Source: Peristeroidobacter agariperforans (lineage in GTDB: Bacteria > Pseudomonadota > Gammaproteobacteria > Steroidobacterales > Steroidobacteraceae). From it: a stretch of DNA of 64,000 bases. The notes under the pieces are model-generated. The model saw only the letters and a program-made list of their open reading frames with translations. It searched no databases and was not told where the DNA came from. The position numbers were made by a program, and so were the translations under genes. The stretch's first letter is position 1. Each line of letters starts with the position of its first letter. Shown here one piece after another: positions 1 to 13,975 of the stretch. The DNA is taken from NCBI RefSeq assembly GCF_004138335.1, contig NZ_RYFW01000004.1, forward strand, positions 402,849 through 466,848, read 5' to 3'.

Positions 1-1
1 G

Positions 2-370
2 TTCTTTTTCGAAGCGCCGCCGTTCCTCGAGTGGGCTGCGGGCTTACGCGCTGACGGTGTCAACTCGAGGCTCGTCGCAGGCCTGTCCGGCCCCGCCAGT
101 ATCGCGACGCTGCTTCGCTATGCGGTGCGCTGTGGCGTCGGCCCGTCGATTCGTGCGCTGGGGGCAAGGCCGACCTCGATGGTGAAGCTCATCGGCGACC
201 ACGGGCCCGAGACGCTCATGCGCACGCTGGCCGGCGTGTCACGACCCGATGTGTATGACGGCCTGCACCTTTTCACGTTCGGCGGTTTCTTGCGAACGAG
301 CGAATGGTTGAAGCGTGTCGGCGACGGCGAGTTCACGCTCGATCGGCACGGTGGTTTCCGCGTCGACTGA
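2..370 (+). CDS. Methylenetetrahydrofolate reductase-like protein, 3' part only
   Basis: The reading frame is open from the window edge to a TGA at 368-370 and gives about 122 C-terminal residues; the 5' part lies outside the window. The segment GLSGPASIATLLRYAVRCGV followed by SMVKLIGDHGPE resembles the C-terminal part of bacterial MetF-type reductases of the kind found next to tetrahydrofolate-dependent O-demethylases. MetF interconverts 5-methyl- and 5,10-methylene-THF. Here it would recycle the methyl-THF made by the LigM-like demethylase at 11,695, which supports the assignment. The family call rests on remembered motifs from a fragment, so it is moderate. The gene is followed by 117 bases of intergenic DNA before the feruloyl-CoA synthetase. 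Confidence 0.6.
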   Translation, partial: FFFEAPPFLEWAAGLRADGVNSRLVAGLSGPASIATLLRYAVRCGVGPSIRALGARPTSMVKLIGDHGPETLMRTLAGVSRPDVYDGLHLFTFGGFLRTSEWLKRVGDGEFTLDRHGGFRVD

Positions 371-487
371 GGACTATCAGCAAAGTTTATCGCTTGGCCG
401 CGGTTCGGCATTGGCGCGACGGTCTGCCGTCTCCCAATAATCGGCTGCTTGGATCGAATATAAACAGTTAGATATTGCGGGGATGGA

Positions 488-2269
488 GTGGACACAAGGC
501 TGGGTCCCTACGCAGGAGTGGCTGAGCGGCGCGCCGACGGATGTTGGTCGCTGCGCTCTGTCGACCCGCTGCGTTCCTATCCTCGCCGCTTCACCGAATA
601 TCTCGCGCGCTGGGCCCGGGAGCGTCCCGAGGCCGTCTGGCTCGCCCAGCGCGACACCCATGGCGAATGGCGCAAGCTCAGCTATGCGGCCGCCTTCGCA
701 CAGATCCAGAGCATCGCCGCAGGCTTGCTGCAACGAAGCCTCAGTGCCGAGCGGCCGCTCGTGATTCTCTCGGGCAACAGTATCGAGCACGCACTGCTCA
801 CATTCGCGGCCATGCATGTCGGCGTGCCGGTCGCGCCGTTATCGCCGGCATATTCGCTCGTCGATCCCGAGGCAAGGCGTGTCCAGCACACGATCTCGCT
901 GCTGACGCCGGGATTGGTGTATGCCGAGGACGCTCGAGCATTCGACAACGCGGTATCGGGGGCTGTGCCGGCGGCAACAGAAGTCGTCGCTCTTGATGGC
1001 CACTTCTCCTCGCGGCGTCACACGCCATTCTGCAGCCTGATGAGCGAGGCGAGCGTCGACGTCAAGCGCGCACATGAAGCGGTGACGGGCGACACGATCG
1101 CGAAGTTCATGTTCACCTCCGGCTCCACGCGCATGCCGAAGGCAGTCATCAACACGCATCGCATGCTCTCGTGCAATCAGCAAATGTATGCCCAGTGCTA
1201 TCCGTTTCTCGAAGAGGAGCCGCCAGTGCTGGTGGACTGGCTGCCCTGGCATCACACGGCCGGCGGCAACGCCAATATGGGAACGGTGCTCGCACACGGG
1301 GGCACGCTCTACATCGATGCGGGCAAGCCGACGGCGGCGGGTATGGCGCAGACGGTTGCGAATCTGCGCGAGGTGGCGCCGACCGTCTACTACACGGTGC
1401 CGAAAGGCTTGGAGATGCTGGTCGACGCAATGCGCGGCGATGAGCGCCTTCGCACGCGCTTCTTCAGCCGCATGAAATTGATATTTCCTGCCGGCGCCGG
1501 CCTGCCGAAGCCGGTGCAGGACGCGATTGACGAGATGTCGATGCAAGTGCGCGGGCGCAAGACTCCGATGACCATGGGCCTGGGCATGACGGAGACGGCT
1601 CCGTTCGCCATCTCGGCGCATCTGCCGACGTGGCAACCGGGAGTGATTGGACTGCCAGCGCCAGGCGTCGACGTAAAACTGGCGCCGGTCGCGGACAAGC
1701 TCGAAGTGCGCTATCGCGGGCCGAGCATCACGCCTGGCTATTGGCGTCAGCCGGAGATCAGTCGCGAGGCCTTCGATGACGAAGGTTTCTTCTGTAGCGG
1801 CGATGCCGCGGTATTCATCGATCCGGCTCAGCCCAGCCTCGGGCTGCGTTTCGACGGCCGCATCGCCGAGGATTTCAAACTCTCGAGCGGCACCTGGGTC
1901 AATGTCGGCGCGATGCGTTCGGCAGTGCTGGCGGCCGGCGCGCCATACATCCATGACGTCGTGTTCGTCGGCCAGGATCGCGATGAACTCGGCATGCTCG
2001 TGTTTCTTAGCACGATGGCCTCACGGCTTTCCTCTGCCGGTGTGCAGACCTGGTTGGGCGATCTGCTCAAAGTGCTGGCGCATCGAGCAGGCGGTGGCTC
2101 GCAGCGCGTGACTCGGGCGCTCGTGTTGCAACAGCCACCGTCGATCGTCGCAGGCGAAGTCACGGACAAAGGCACGATCAATCAGCGCGCCGTGATCCTG
2201 GCGCGTCAAGCGATGGTCGAGCGGCTGTATTGCTCGCCTCGCGAGCCCGGCGTGGTGGTGCTGTCATGA
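488..2269 (+). CDS. fcs: Feruloyl-CoA synthetase
   Basis: A 593-residue ANL-superfamily adenylate-forming ligase that would activate ferulate and related hydroxycinnamates with ATP and CoA in the cytoplasm. The AMP-binding P-loop reads FTSGSTRMPKAVINTHRM, in the style of feruloyl-CoA synthetases rather than fatty-acid ligases. A WLPWHHTAGGN segment and the later GLGMTETAPF motif fit the same family. The C-terminal domain is shortened and carries VTDKGTINQRA with the usual catalytic lysine region. The start is GTG at 488, since no upstream ATG is in frame and the N-terminus fits the family. It overlaps the next gene by ATGA, so it opens a translationally coupled catabolic operon. A p-coumarate or sinapate preference cannot be excluded. 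Confidence 0.88.
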   Translation: MDTRLGPYAGVAERRADGCWSLRSVDPLRSYPRRFTEYLARWARERPEAVWLAQRDTHGEWRKLSYAAAFAQIQSIAAGLLQRSLSAERPLVILSGNSIEHALLTFAAMHVGVPVAPLSPAYSLVDPEARRVQHTISLLTPGLVYAEDARAFDNAVSGAVPAATEVVALDGHFSSRRHTPFCSLMSEASVDVKRAHEAVTGDTIAKFMFTSGSTRMPKAVINTHRMLSCNQQMYAQCYPFLEEEPPVLVDWLPWHHTAGGNANMGTVLAHGGTLYIDAGKPTAAGMAQTVANLREVAPTVYYTVPKGLEMLVDAMRGDERLRTRFFSRMKLIFPAGAGLPKPVQDAIDEMSMQVRGRKTPMTMGLGMTETAPFAISAHLPTWQPGVIGLPAPGVDVKLAPVADKLEVRYRGPSITPGYWRQPEISREAFDDEGFFCSGDAAVFIDPAQPSLGLRFDGRIAEDFKLSSGTWVNVGAMRSAVLAAGAPYIHDVVFVGQDRDELGMLVFLSTMASRLSSAGVQTWLGDLLKVLAHRAGGGSQRVTRALVLQQPPSIVAGEVTDKGTINQRAVILARQAMVERLYCSPREPGVVVLS

Positions 2270-3447
2270 CCACGCTGGCGCTGATTCCAGGGTTGCTCTG
2301 CGACGAGTTCGCATGGTCGGAACAAAGGCGCGCCCTGTCGAGCCACGCTCGAGTCTGGGTGCCCGATCATGGCTCGATTCATTCGCTCACCGACATGGCG
2401 CGAGCCATCCTGCGCGATGTGCCGGCCGAGACATTCGCCATGGCGGGACATTCGATGGGCGGCCGGGTCGCGCTAGAAGTGCTGCGGCTCGCACCGCATA
2501 GAGTCGAGCGCCTGGCGCTGCTCGACTCCGGCTGGCAGCCGCGCCAGCCCGGCGCCCGAGGCGAAGAGGAACGAACATCTCGGCTGGCGCTGCTCGAAGA
2601 GGCTCGTCGCAACGGCATGCGCGCCATGGGGAGGCGGTGGGCCTCGGGGATGGTGCATCCCAAGCGACTCGATTCATCGCTGTTCGAAGCCGTCGTCGAC
2701 ATGGTCGAGCGCAAGACGCCAGAAATATTTGCCGCGCAGATCCGAGCGCTGCTCGCGAGGCCCAATGCGATGGAGCAGCTACTCGCCATCCATTGTCCGA
2801 CGCTCGTGGCCTGCGGGCGCCAGGATGCCTGGAGTCCCTTATCGCAACACTTGCAGATGGCCGTGATCGTCCGCGGCGCGCGTCTGCGCATCATCGAGGA
2901 AAGCGGTCACATGAGTACGCTGGAACAACCGGAGGCCGTGACGGCCGCGTTGGCGGAATGGCTGAGCGGGAAGGGCGACATCCCGGTCGCGCAGCGACCC
3001 ATCGCGCTGCTGGAGCGTCAGCTCGCCGAGTCGGCCTGTCGTGATGTGGTGCGCCGGGCCGCACTCAAACTCGACGCCAACGACCTGGACGGCTTCGCCC
3101 AGTTCTTCACACCCGATGCGGTCGTCCTGCGGCCGGGCAAAGAACCTCTCTGCGGGGTCGACGCATTGCTTGCGTCCTACCGATCCCGGCCGCCTTCCTA
3201 CCTGACTCGACATCTGGTGTCCGGCAGTGTCGTCGATCTGCGCGCGCCCGACGAGGCGCACGCCATCAGCAATGTGTTGCTGTGGACGGGGAATGCCGAT
3301 CACGAAGCCGGCGATTTCGGCCGCCGTGCGCAGTCGCGGCAAGTCGTCGGGGAATTCGAAGACACCTTGCGCTTGTGCTCCGACGGACGGTGGCGCATTG
3401 CGCACCGTCAGGCACGCTTTCTCCTGCACGTCGAAAGCGGTGGGTGA
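2266..3447 (+). CDS. Alpha/beta hydrolase fused to an NTF2/SnoaL-like domain
   Basis: A 393-residue protein whose ATG overlaps the stop of fcs. Residues 1 to about 240 form an alpha/beta hydrolase: the nucleophile elbow is GHSMGG near residue 64, and the catalytic histidine is in EESGHMSTLEQPEA near residue 213. From about residue 255 a second domain (AALKLDANDLDGFAQFFTPD) looks like a SnoaL/NTF2-type cone fold. The fusion is unusual. Inside a ferulate operon the hydrolase could be an esterase releasing hydroxycinnamates from esters, or a CoA-thioester hydrolase; the sequence does not decide. The fold assignments are firm and the substrate is unknown. Confidence 0.75.
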   Translation: MTTLALIPGLLCDEFAWSEQRRALSSHARVWVPDHGSIHSLTDMARAILRDVPAETFAMAGHSMGGRVALEVLRLAPHRVERLALLDSGWQPRQPGARGEEERTSRLALLEEARRNGMRAMGRRWASGMVHPKRLDSSLFEAVVDMVERKTPEIFAAQIRALLARPNAMEQLLAIHCPTLVACGRQDAWSPLSQHLQMAVIVRGARLRIIEESGHMSTLEQPEAVTAALAEWLSGKGDIPVAQRPIALLERQLAESACRDVVRRAALKLDANDLDGFAQFFTPDAVVLRPGKEPLCGVDALLASYRSRPPSYLTRHLVSGSVVDLRAPDEAHAISNVLLWTGNADHEAGDFGRRAQSRQVVGEFEDTLRLCSDGRWRIAHRQARFLLHVESGG

Positions 3448-3450
3448 GGC

Positions 3451-4779
3451 ATGGCGCCAATCGATCCCAGTGCACAGCTGCGTCGCGAGCCCATGAGCTC
3501 GTTTCAAATCGTCGCGGTCGCGATTTGTGTCGCGCTCAATGCACTCGATGGCTTCGATATCCTCGCGATCACATTCGCCGGGCCGGGCATCACGCGCGAG
3601 TGGGGACTGGGTCCGGGCGGGCTCGGCATCGTCATTTCCACCGGCCTGGTCGGCATGTCGGTGGGATCGCTGTTGCTGGCGCCGCTCGCCGATTCCATCG
3701 GCCGCCGTCCCATCATCCTGCTGTGTTTGATTCTGATGACCGTGGGCATGCTGCTGTCCGCGACTGCCGCCAACGTCATCGCGCTGTCGATCTGGCGCAT
3801 CGTCACCGGGCTGGGCATCGGCGGCATGCTCGCTTCCATCAATGCGATGGTTGCCGAGTATTCGAATGACACTCGCCGCGACTTCTGCGTCAGTCTCATG
3901 ACCATCGGCTATCCGTTGGGCGGCGTGCTGGGCGGCACGGCCGCCGCTTGGCTGTTGCGCGAGTTCGACTGGCGCTCGGTCTTTCTGTTCGGCGGCGTAG
4001 TCTCGACGCTGATCCTGGTCGTGGTGTGGTGGCGCCTGCCAGAGTCCATCGAGTTCCTGGTGTTCAAACGTTCGCCGGACGCATTGAATCGTGTGAATAC
4101 GATTCTTCGCCGCATGGGGCGAGCAAACATTGCTGAAATGCCAGCCCGAACGCGGCAGCCGCGCATGAATGTCTGGGCGGCGTTCGACAAGCAGCTCGTA
4201 GCGCAAACGGCGCTGATCTGCGCGGCGTACTTCCTCTACATGATGACGTGCTACTACGTGCTCGGCTGGATTCCTTCCATCGTCACGGCACTGGGCTTCA
4301 CCGCGAGTGTTGGCGCGGAAGTGTCGGTCTGGACCAATCTGGGTGGAATCATCGGCGGCGCGCTGCTCGGGTATCTCGCCCGACACATCAATCTCAAACC
4401 GCTGGCGAGCGGCGCGATGCTGCTCACAGCGCTCTCGCTTGCCGTATTCGGCCGCACGCAACCCGATTTGTTCGCTCTCAAGGCAGTCGCGTTCGTGCTC
4501 GGCTGGTTTCTCTATTCGTCGGCGGTCGGGTTCTACGCGACGTTCGTTCGCGTATTTCCGACGCACCTGCGCGCCACCGGCACGGGCTTGGCCATCGGCC
4601 TGGGTCGTTTCGGCGGAATGCTCGGTCCCGTGCTCGGCGGCTGGTTGATGGCGGTGGGAACGAGCCGCCCCAGTGTCGCGGGGATCATGGCGCTTGGCGC
4701 GGCACTGTCTGCGATGTCCATCTGGTTATTGCGAGGATCGATGTTGGCAGCGCCGCCGCGGCTGGCGCTGAGCCGCTAG
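3451..4779 (+). CDS. MFS aromatic acid:H+ symporter (AAHS family, PcaK-like)
   Basis: A 442-residue protein with 12 predicted membrane helices, starting three bases after the hydrolase stop. The first helix carries NALDGFDILAITFAGPGI, matching the conserved DGxD signature of the AAHS family (PcaK, VanK, GenK). The loop between helices 2 and 3 has the MFS motif LADSIGRRPIIL. It is expected to import ferulate, vanillate or protocatechuate across the inner membrane with protons. Its position between the CoA ligase and the outer-membrane receptor supports an uptake role. The exact substrate is inference. Confidence 0.85.
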   Translation: MAPIDPSAQLRREPMSSFQIVAVAICVALNALDGFDILAITFAGPGITREWGLGPGGLGIVISTGLVGMSVGSLLLAPLADSIGRRPIILLCLILMTVGMLLSATAANVIALSIWRIVTGLGIGGMLASINAMVAEYSNDTRRDFCVSLMTIGYPLGGVLGGTAAAWLLREFDWRSVFLFGGVVSTLILVVVWWRLPESIEFLVFKRSPDALNRVNTILRRMGRANIAEMPARTRQPRMNVWAAFDKQLVAQTALICAAYFLYMMTCYYVLGWIPSIVTALGFTASVGAEVSVWTNLGGIIGGALLGYLARHINLKPLASGAMLLTALSLAVFGRTQPDLFALKAVAFVLGWFLYSSAVGFYATFVRVFPTHLRATGTGLAIGLGRFGGMLGPVLGGWLMAVGTSRPSVAGIMALGAALSAMSIWLLRGSMLAAPPRLALSR

Positions 4780-4819
4780 AGAGGTCGAATAAACAGGGTC
4801 GATACGACAGGGGGCTGCC

Positions 4820-7039
4820 GTGTATTCATCAAGACGAGTTCCGATGATGGCTGTGGCATTGACGTTGACGCTGCCGCTGACAGCGCGCGCTGCCGAGCTG
4901 GAAGAAGTGATCGTGACGGCGCAGAAACGCGAACAATCGTTGCAGGACGTGAGCCTGGCCGTCACGGCGCTGTCCGCCGACGACCTGCTCCGTAGCAACA
5001 TCTCGAGCATCGAGGACCTGCAGCATCGCGTGCCGGGTGTCACGTTCGGCAACGACTTTGCGTTTGCGAAGCTGTTCATCCGCGGCGTCGGTTTGAACAG
5101 CTCGTTTGCCGGCATCGATCCTTCCGTGGCGCTGCACGTCGACGGCGCCGTGGTCGCGCAAGCGTCCGCGCAATTCGCGTCGCTGTTCGATCTGGAGCGG
5201 GTCGAAGCGCTGCGCGGCCCGCAGGGAACGTTGTATGGCCGCAATGCCACCGGCGGTTCCATCAACCTGGTGACCGCGAAGCCCACGCAGAACTTCAGCG
5301 GCTACACCAATGTTTCAGTCGGCGGCAGCGATCTGAGCTACGGACTGGACTCCGCGCTAAGCGGACCGCTCACAGAAAAGCTGCTCGGCCGCGTCGCTGT
5401 CCACTATCAACATCACGACGGCTACGGCAAGCACACTGGCAGCGGCAAAGACATCGATGACCTCAATGTGATCGCCACGCGCGGCCACCTGCAATTCAAA
5501 TTCAGCGAGGACGTGGACCTGTTGCTCAGTGGCGAGTATGCCAAGGAAGACGATCACACCAAGTCCGTGCACTTCATCGCGCCCATGTTTCCCAACCCGC
5601 CGCTGCCCAGCCTGCGGGCCACGGGTCTGCCCAACGTGTCGCCGAACTCGCGCAACGCTGGCGGCGACTTCCGCCCGACGTTCGAAAGCGAGACCTGGGC
5701 GGCCACTGCCACATTGACGGTCGGCGTCAGCGATGCAATCTCGTTCAAATCGCTGACCAACTATCGCGAGTTCGACGATCAGCTGACGCAGGACTTCGAT
5801 GTCTCTGACACGGTGAACGGCAACTTCCCGCCGGCGCCTACGTCGACGACGCAGTTACAGGCCATCGGCGATGAGCAGTTTTCTCAGGAACTGCAGTTCA
5901 TCTACGAAGGCGACCGGCTGCACGGCATAGCCGCCGCCTTCTACCTGACCGAGGACATCGACAGCCTGGTGCTGCTGGGTCGCGATCCTGTGCGACAGCC
6001 CACCCGCTCCCGAGTGATCGTGCCGGCAACGCTCGATGTGGACGCATGGGCGTTGTTCACCAACTTCACTTACGACCTCACCAAGATGTTCTCTATCAAG
6101 GCCGGCGCACGCTACAGCTCGGAGAAGCGCGCGATGGAGAATCATTTTGCGGTGGCGAGCCCGGTCGACCCGGCCGCTGTCTTCGATCCGGTGAAGCGTG
6201 CGTCTCGAGATTATTCGGATTTCTCTCCGGAGGTGGGTGTCGAGCTGCGGCCCATGGATTCGGTCATGCTGTACGCCACCTATTCGGAAGGCTTCAAGAG
6301 CGGCACCGCCAATCTTGGCGAGCGCGTGCCCAACCTGGTCAATCCCGAGACGATCGAGAACATCGAGGCGGGCTTGAAGAGCTGGCTGTTGAAGGACTCG
6401 TTGATGCTCAACGTCGCCGCCTTCAAATACAAGGTCGAGGATGCGCAGTACGATCGCACCTACGCCATCACTGCGCCGCCGTTCTATGCCGCCCGACTGG
6501 AGAACGCGGCGACCACCGACGGCAAGGGTGTCGAGCTCGAGACCAGTTGGATCGCGACGGAGCGCTTCAAGGTGTCGTTCGCCGGCACCTACTATCACAT
6601 TCGCTTCGACAAGTTCCTGTCGCAGAACCCGATCAATCCGGCGCTGTTCGGGCCGGGTGGGTCGAGCCTGCCGCCGGAGGATCTGACCGGCAACCGTCCG
6701 CGCAATACGCCGGATTGGACCGCCGAACTCTCGGCAACCTACGAATGGCCGCTGACGAGTGGCGCATCGCTGGCATTGACCGGCGGAGTGTCGAGCCGGG
6801 ATAAGCAGTACTACACGGAGTTCAATGATGAGATCACCGGCCAGGACGGCTTTACGCTGTACGACGCCAACCTGCTGTACACGGGCGCCGGCGGCAAGTT
6901 CACGCTCAATTTCTGGGGTAAGAACCTGTCGGATGAGATGATCGTGTCCGGCATTTATGTGACGTCCACCGCGCGCACGATCACCGGCACCTATTTGCCT
7001 CCGCGCACGTATGGCGTGACCGCCGGTTATAAGTTCTGA
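4820..7039 (+). CDS. TonB-dependent outer-membrane receptor of the ferulate cluster
   Basis: A 739-residue receptor with a signal peptide ending in PLTARAAE, a TonB box and plug start at LEEVIVTAQKREQSLQDV, and a plug segment VEALRGPQGTLYGRNATGG. The C-terminal beta-strand ends in a terminal phenylalanine (GVTAGYKF), as required for BAM insertion. The start is GTG at 4820 with AGGGGG about seven bases upstream; ATG at 4844 is an alternative. The gene lies in the same orientation between the MFS transporter and the beta-oxidation gene. It is therefore probably the outer-membrane entry route for a lignin-derived aromatic or its ester rather than a siderophore receptor. That substrate is inferred from context only. 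Confidence 0.88.
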   Translation: MYSSRRVPMMAVALTLTLPLTARAAELEEVIVTAQKREQSLQDVSLAVTALSADDLLRSNISSIEDLQHRVPGVTFGNDFAFAKLFIRGVGLNSSFAGIDPSVALHVDGAVVAQASAQFASLFDLERVEALRGPQGTLYGRNATGGSINLVTAKPTQNFSGYTNVSVGGSDLSYGLDSALSGPLTEKLLGRVAVHYQHHDGYGKHTGSGKDIDDLNVIATRGHLQFKFSEDVDLLLSGEYAKEDDHTKSVHFIAPMFPNPPLPSLRATGLPNVSPNSRNAGGDFRPTFESETWAATATLTVGVSDAISFKSLTNYREFDDQLTQDFDVSDTVNGNFPPAPTSTTQLQAIGDEQFSQELQFIYEGDRLHGIAAAFYLTEDIDSLVLLGRDPVRQPTRSRVIVPATLDVDAWALFTNFTYDLTKMFSIKAGARYSSEKRAMENHFAVASPVDPAAVFDPVKRASRDYSDFSPEVGVELRPMDSVMLYATYSEGFKSGTANLGERVPNLVNPETIENIEAGLKSWLLKDSLMLNVAAFKYKVEDAQYDRTYAITAPPFYAARLENAATTDGKGVELETSWIATERFKVSFAGTYYHIRFDKFLSQNPINPALFGPGGSSLPPEDLTGNRPRNTPDWTAELSATYEWPLTSGASLALTGGVSSRDKQYYTEFNDEITGQDGFTLYDANLLYTGAGGKFTLNFWGKNLSDEMIVSGIYVTSTARTITGTYLPPRTYGVTAGYKF

Positions 7040-7053
7040 GGAGCGAGGGACCG

Positions 7054-9176
7054 ATGCCGTCAGACGCCGTTCAGTATCACATGCGGAATCAGGTTGGCTT
7101 CTTGCTGATCGATTACCCGCCGGTGAATGTGCTCGGAGCATCGGTTCGCGCCGGCCTTGCACGCAGCCTCGAGACAGCCCTCGCCGATGAGTCCGTGCGG
7201 GTAATCGTCATCGCCTGCGCCGGTAAGACGTTTTCGGCCGGCGCCGACATCGGCGAATTCGATGGCGCGATGGCGGAGCCGACATTGCAGTCGGTGTTCG
7301 CGTCCATTGAGGCGTCGAATAAGCCAATAGTCGCCGCGCTACATGGAATGGCGCTTGGCGGCGGCGTCGAACTGGCGCTCGCATGTCACTACCGAGTGGC
7401 GACGGCGGATGCAAAGCTCGGTCTTCCAGAGATCACGCTGGGACTGATCCCGGGTGCAGGTGGCACGCAGCGTTTGCCGAGAGTCATCGGGGCGGCGGCG
7501 GCACTCGACATGATCGTCTCTGGCGCACCTGTCGACGCCGCGGCGGCGCTGAAGCTCGGACTGGTCGATGCAGTGGTCGACGCAGATCTGCTGCTGGGAG
7601 CACAACGTTTCTGCGAGCAATTGATCGAGCAGGGCGCAGAGCCCCGTCCGACGGGCAGGCGGGCGGTCGAGGCCAGGGGCTTCGATGCGGCAGGCATTGC
7701 TCTCACCCTCAGCAAACATTCGCGAGCCTTGAAAGGGCGCACGACTCAGCAACTGGTCGTCGAGGCACTCACTGCGGCCACGCAATCGGACTTCTACGCC
7801 GGGCTTGCTATCGAACGTCGCATTGCCGATCGCTCGATTGCGACGACCGAAAGCAGGGCACTGCGCCACCTGTTCTTCGCCGAGCGGCAGGTCGCGAAAG
7901 TGCCCGGTGTCGCGATGGATTCCTCAAAGGCGCCGATTGCCCGCGTCGCGGTCATCGGGGCGGGAACGATGGGCAGCGGCATCGCCACCGCGTGCGCCGA
8001 CGCAGGCATCGCCGTTACATTGATCGATTCCCATGCCGAGGGCATCGAACGCGGGCTGGCGTCGATTGCATCGAACTACGAGTCGAGTGTGGAGCGCGGG
8101 CGTTTGACTCATGAAGAAGCCGCGCGCCGGCGCGGACGCATCGTGGACTCGCTGGACCTGGGGGCCGCTGCCGAGGCAGACGTGGTGATCGAGGCGGTGT
8201 TCGAAGATCTGGCGCTCAAACAAAGCATCCTGTCCAAGGTCGCCTCGCTCACTGCGGCGTCGACGTTGCTGGCCTCGAATACTTCCACTTTATCCATCGC
8301 CGAGCTGTCACGAGCCTGCCGCGATCCGCAGCGGGTGGTCGGGCTGCATTTCTTCAGCCCGGCGCATGTGATGAAACTGCTCGAGATCGTGCGCGCGCCA
8401 ACCGTCGATCCGGCAGCGCTCGGCCGGGCGCTGATGCTGGCAAAGCAGTTGAAGAAGATCGGAGTCGTGGCCGGCGATGCCTTCGGCTTCATCGGCAACA
8501 AGATGATGCTGGACGGCTACTGGCGTGAAGCGGAGCTGCTGATGTTGGAAGGCGCGACGCCCGAACAGGTCGACAGCGCGATGGAAACCTTCGGTTTCGC
8601 GATGGGGCCAGCGCGCGTCAACGATCTCGGCGGAACCGATGTCGGCACCAAGACCCGCATCGAGTTGTTCAAACGCGAGACGCGGCCGGATCCTTACTTT
8701 GTCATCGCCGATGCGCTGACGGCGATGAACCGCCTCGGGCAGAAGACGCTTGCGGGCTTCTATCGGTATCGACCGGGCGAGCGGCAGGCGCTGCCGGATG
8801 ACGAGGTGATCGGGCTCATTGCAAAGCTAGCCGCCGGTCGCGGCATCGCCCAAAGATCGCTCGAAGCCTCTGAGATCGTGGAGCGGTGCCTGGTGCAGCT
8901 CATCAACGTCGGGTCGCAGGTGCTCGAAGCTCGCATCGCGATGCGCGCTGCCGATATCGATGTGGTGTGGGTGCATGGCTATGGCTTCCCCAGGCATCTC
9001 GGCGGCCCCATGTTTCACGCCGACAGCCTCGGGCTTAAGCACGTCCTCGAGCGCATCGAGTACTACGGCGCTCGCATGAAGAATCGCAACGACTACTGGC
9101 GGCCGGCGCCACTGCTCCAAACACTCGCTCAGCAGGACAGGTCGTTCGCAGATTGGGACAGCGAGCGCGCCGCCTG

Positions 9177-9177
<1 letters not shown>
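7054..9177 (+). CDS. Fused enoyl-CoA hydratase / 3-hydroxyacyl-CoA dehydrogenase (FadB/FadJ-like)
   Basis: A 707-residue bifunctional protein. Residues 1 to about 190 are a crotonase domain with the oxyanion-hole segment AGKTFSAGADIGEF, GMALGGGVELALACHYRVA and the second glutamate in GLPEITLGLIPGAGGTQRLP. From about residue 295 comes the NAD-binding half (VAVIGAGTMGSGIATACADA), then HFFSPAHVMKLLEIV and two C-terminal dehydrogenase helical domains. A strong ribosome site, GAGGAGCGAGGGA, precedes the ATG. No thiolase gene is nearby. Next to feruloyl-CoA synthetase it would hydrate and oxidise feruloyl-CoA to the beta-ketoacyl-CoA. It ends by overlapping ligA (TGATG). Confidence 0.85.
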
Positions 9178-13095
<3,918 letters not shown>

Positions 13096-13102
13096 GCTTG
13101 CC

Positions 13103-13975
13103 ATGACGCTCAAGCTCGATGAGCTGATTGCGATCGACGTACACACGCACGCCGAGGTTTCCTGCCGCTGCCCGATGGACGAGGCGTGGCAGGAATATGA
13201 GCAGGCAGCGAACGTGTACTTCAAGGCCGGCAGCCGCCGGCCAACCATCGCCGAGACGGTGGCTTACTATCGCGAGCGGAAGATCGGGCTGGTGATGTTC
13301 ACGGTCGATTCCGAACATCAGATCGGCGCGCGCCGCATCCCCAACGAAGAAGTGGCGGATGCGGCGCGCGAAAATGCCGACATGATGATCGCGTTCGCCA
13401 GCATCGATCCTCACAAGGGTCGGATGGGCGTGCGCGAGGCGAAAGCCCTGTTGAAAGACGGCGGCATCCGCGGTTTCAAGTTTCATCCCACCGCGCAGGG
13501 CTTCTTTCCTAACGACCGGATGGCCTATCCGCTATACGAGGTGATCGCCGAGCACAGGCTGCCGGCGATCTTTCACAGCGGCCACTCAGGCATCGGCACC
13601 GGAATGCCGGGCGGCGGCGGACTGCGCTTGAAGTACTCCAACCCGATCTATCTGGACGACGTCGCCGCGGACTTCCCCGAGATGAACGTCATCATCGCGC
13701 ACCCGTCCTGGCCGTGGCAGGACGAGGCGCTGTCGGTGTGCTTGCACAAGCCGAATGTTTATATCGACCTGTCGGGGTGGTCGCCGAAGTACTTTCAGCC
13801 GCAGTTGATCCAGCACGCCAACAGCCAGCTCAAGCACAAGATGCTGTTCGGCTCGGACTATCCCCTGATCACGCCCGAGCGCTGGATGAAAGATTTCGCG
13901 GAGGCCGGCTTCAAGCCCGAGGTGCGGCCGCTGATTCTCAAGGAGAACGCGATCAAGGCGCTGCGCTTGAGGTAG
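13103..13975 (+). CDS. Amidohydrolase-family hydrolase, CouO-like (beta-ketoacyl-CoA cleavage)
   Basis: A 290-residue TIM-barrel metal hydrolase with the HxH motif in IAIDVHTHAEVS and the segments RGFKFHPTAQGFFPNDRM, IAHPSWPWQDEA and LFGSDYPLITPERW. This pattern matches the hydrolases found in actinobacterial hydroxycinnamate clusters (CouO/PhdB-type 4-hydroxyphenyl-beta-ketoacyl-CoA hydrolases), as I recall them. Such an enzyme would cleave the beta-ketoacyl-CoA to vanillate and acetyl-CoA, completing the route begun by fcs and the FadB-like protein. The ATG at 13,103 follows seven bases after the demethylase stop. Other amidohydrolases of lignin catabolism, such as 5-carboxyvanillate decarboxylase or LigI/LigJ-type enzymes, are less likely. 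Confidence 0.7.
   Translation: MTLKLDELIAIDVHTHAEVSCRCPMDEAWQEYEQAANVYFKAGSRRPTIAETVAYYRERKIGLVMFTVDSEHQIGARRIPNEEVADAARENADMMIAFASIDPHKGRMGVREAKALLKDGGIRGFKFHPTAQGFFPNDRMAYPLYEVIAEHRLPAIFHSGHSGIGTGMPGGGGLRLKYSNPIYLDDVAADFPEMNVIIAHPSWPWQDEALSVCLHKPNVYIDLSGWSPKYFQPQLIQHANSQLKHKMLFGSDYPLITPERWMKDFAEAGFKPEVRPLILKENAIKALRLR

Noticed and set aside
2839..4566. A 575-residue antisense open frame opposite the hydrolase and MFS genes
   Set aside because: Its composition (Arg/Asp/Gln/His-rich, no domain) is typical of the antisense shadow of GC-rich genes, and the + strand proteins are clear.
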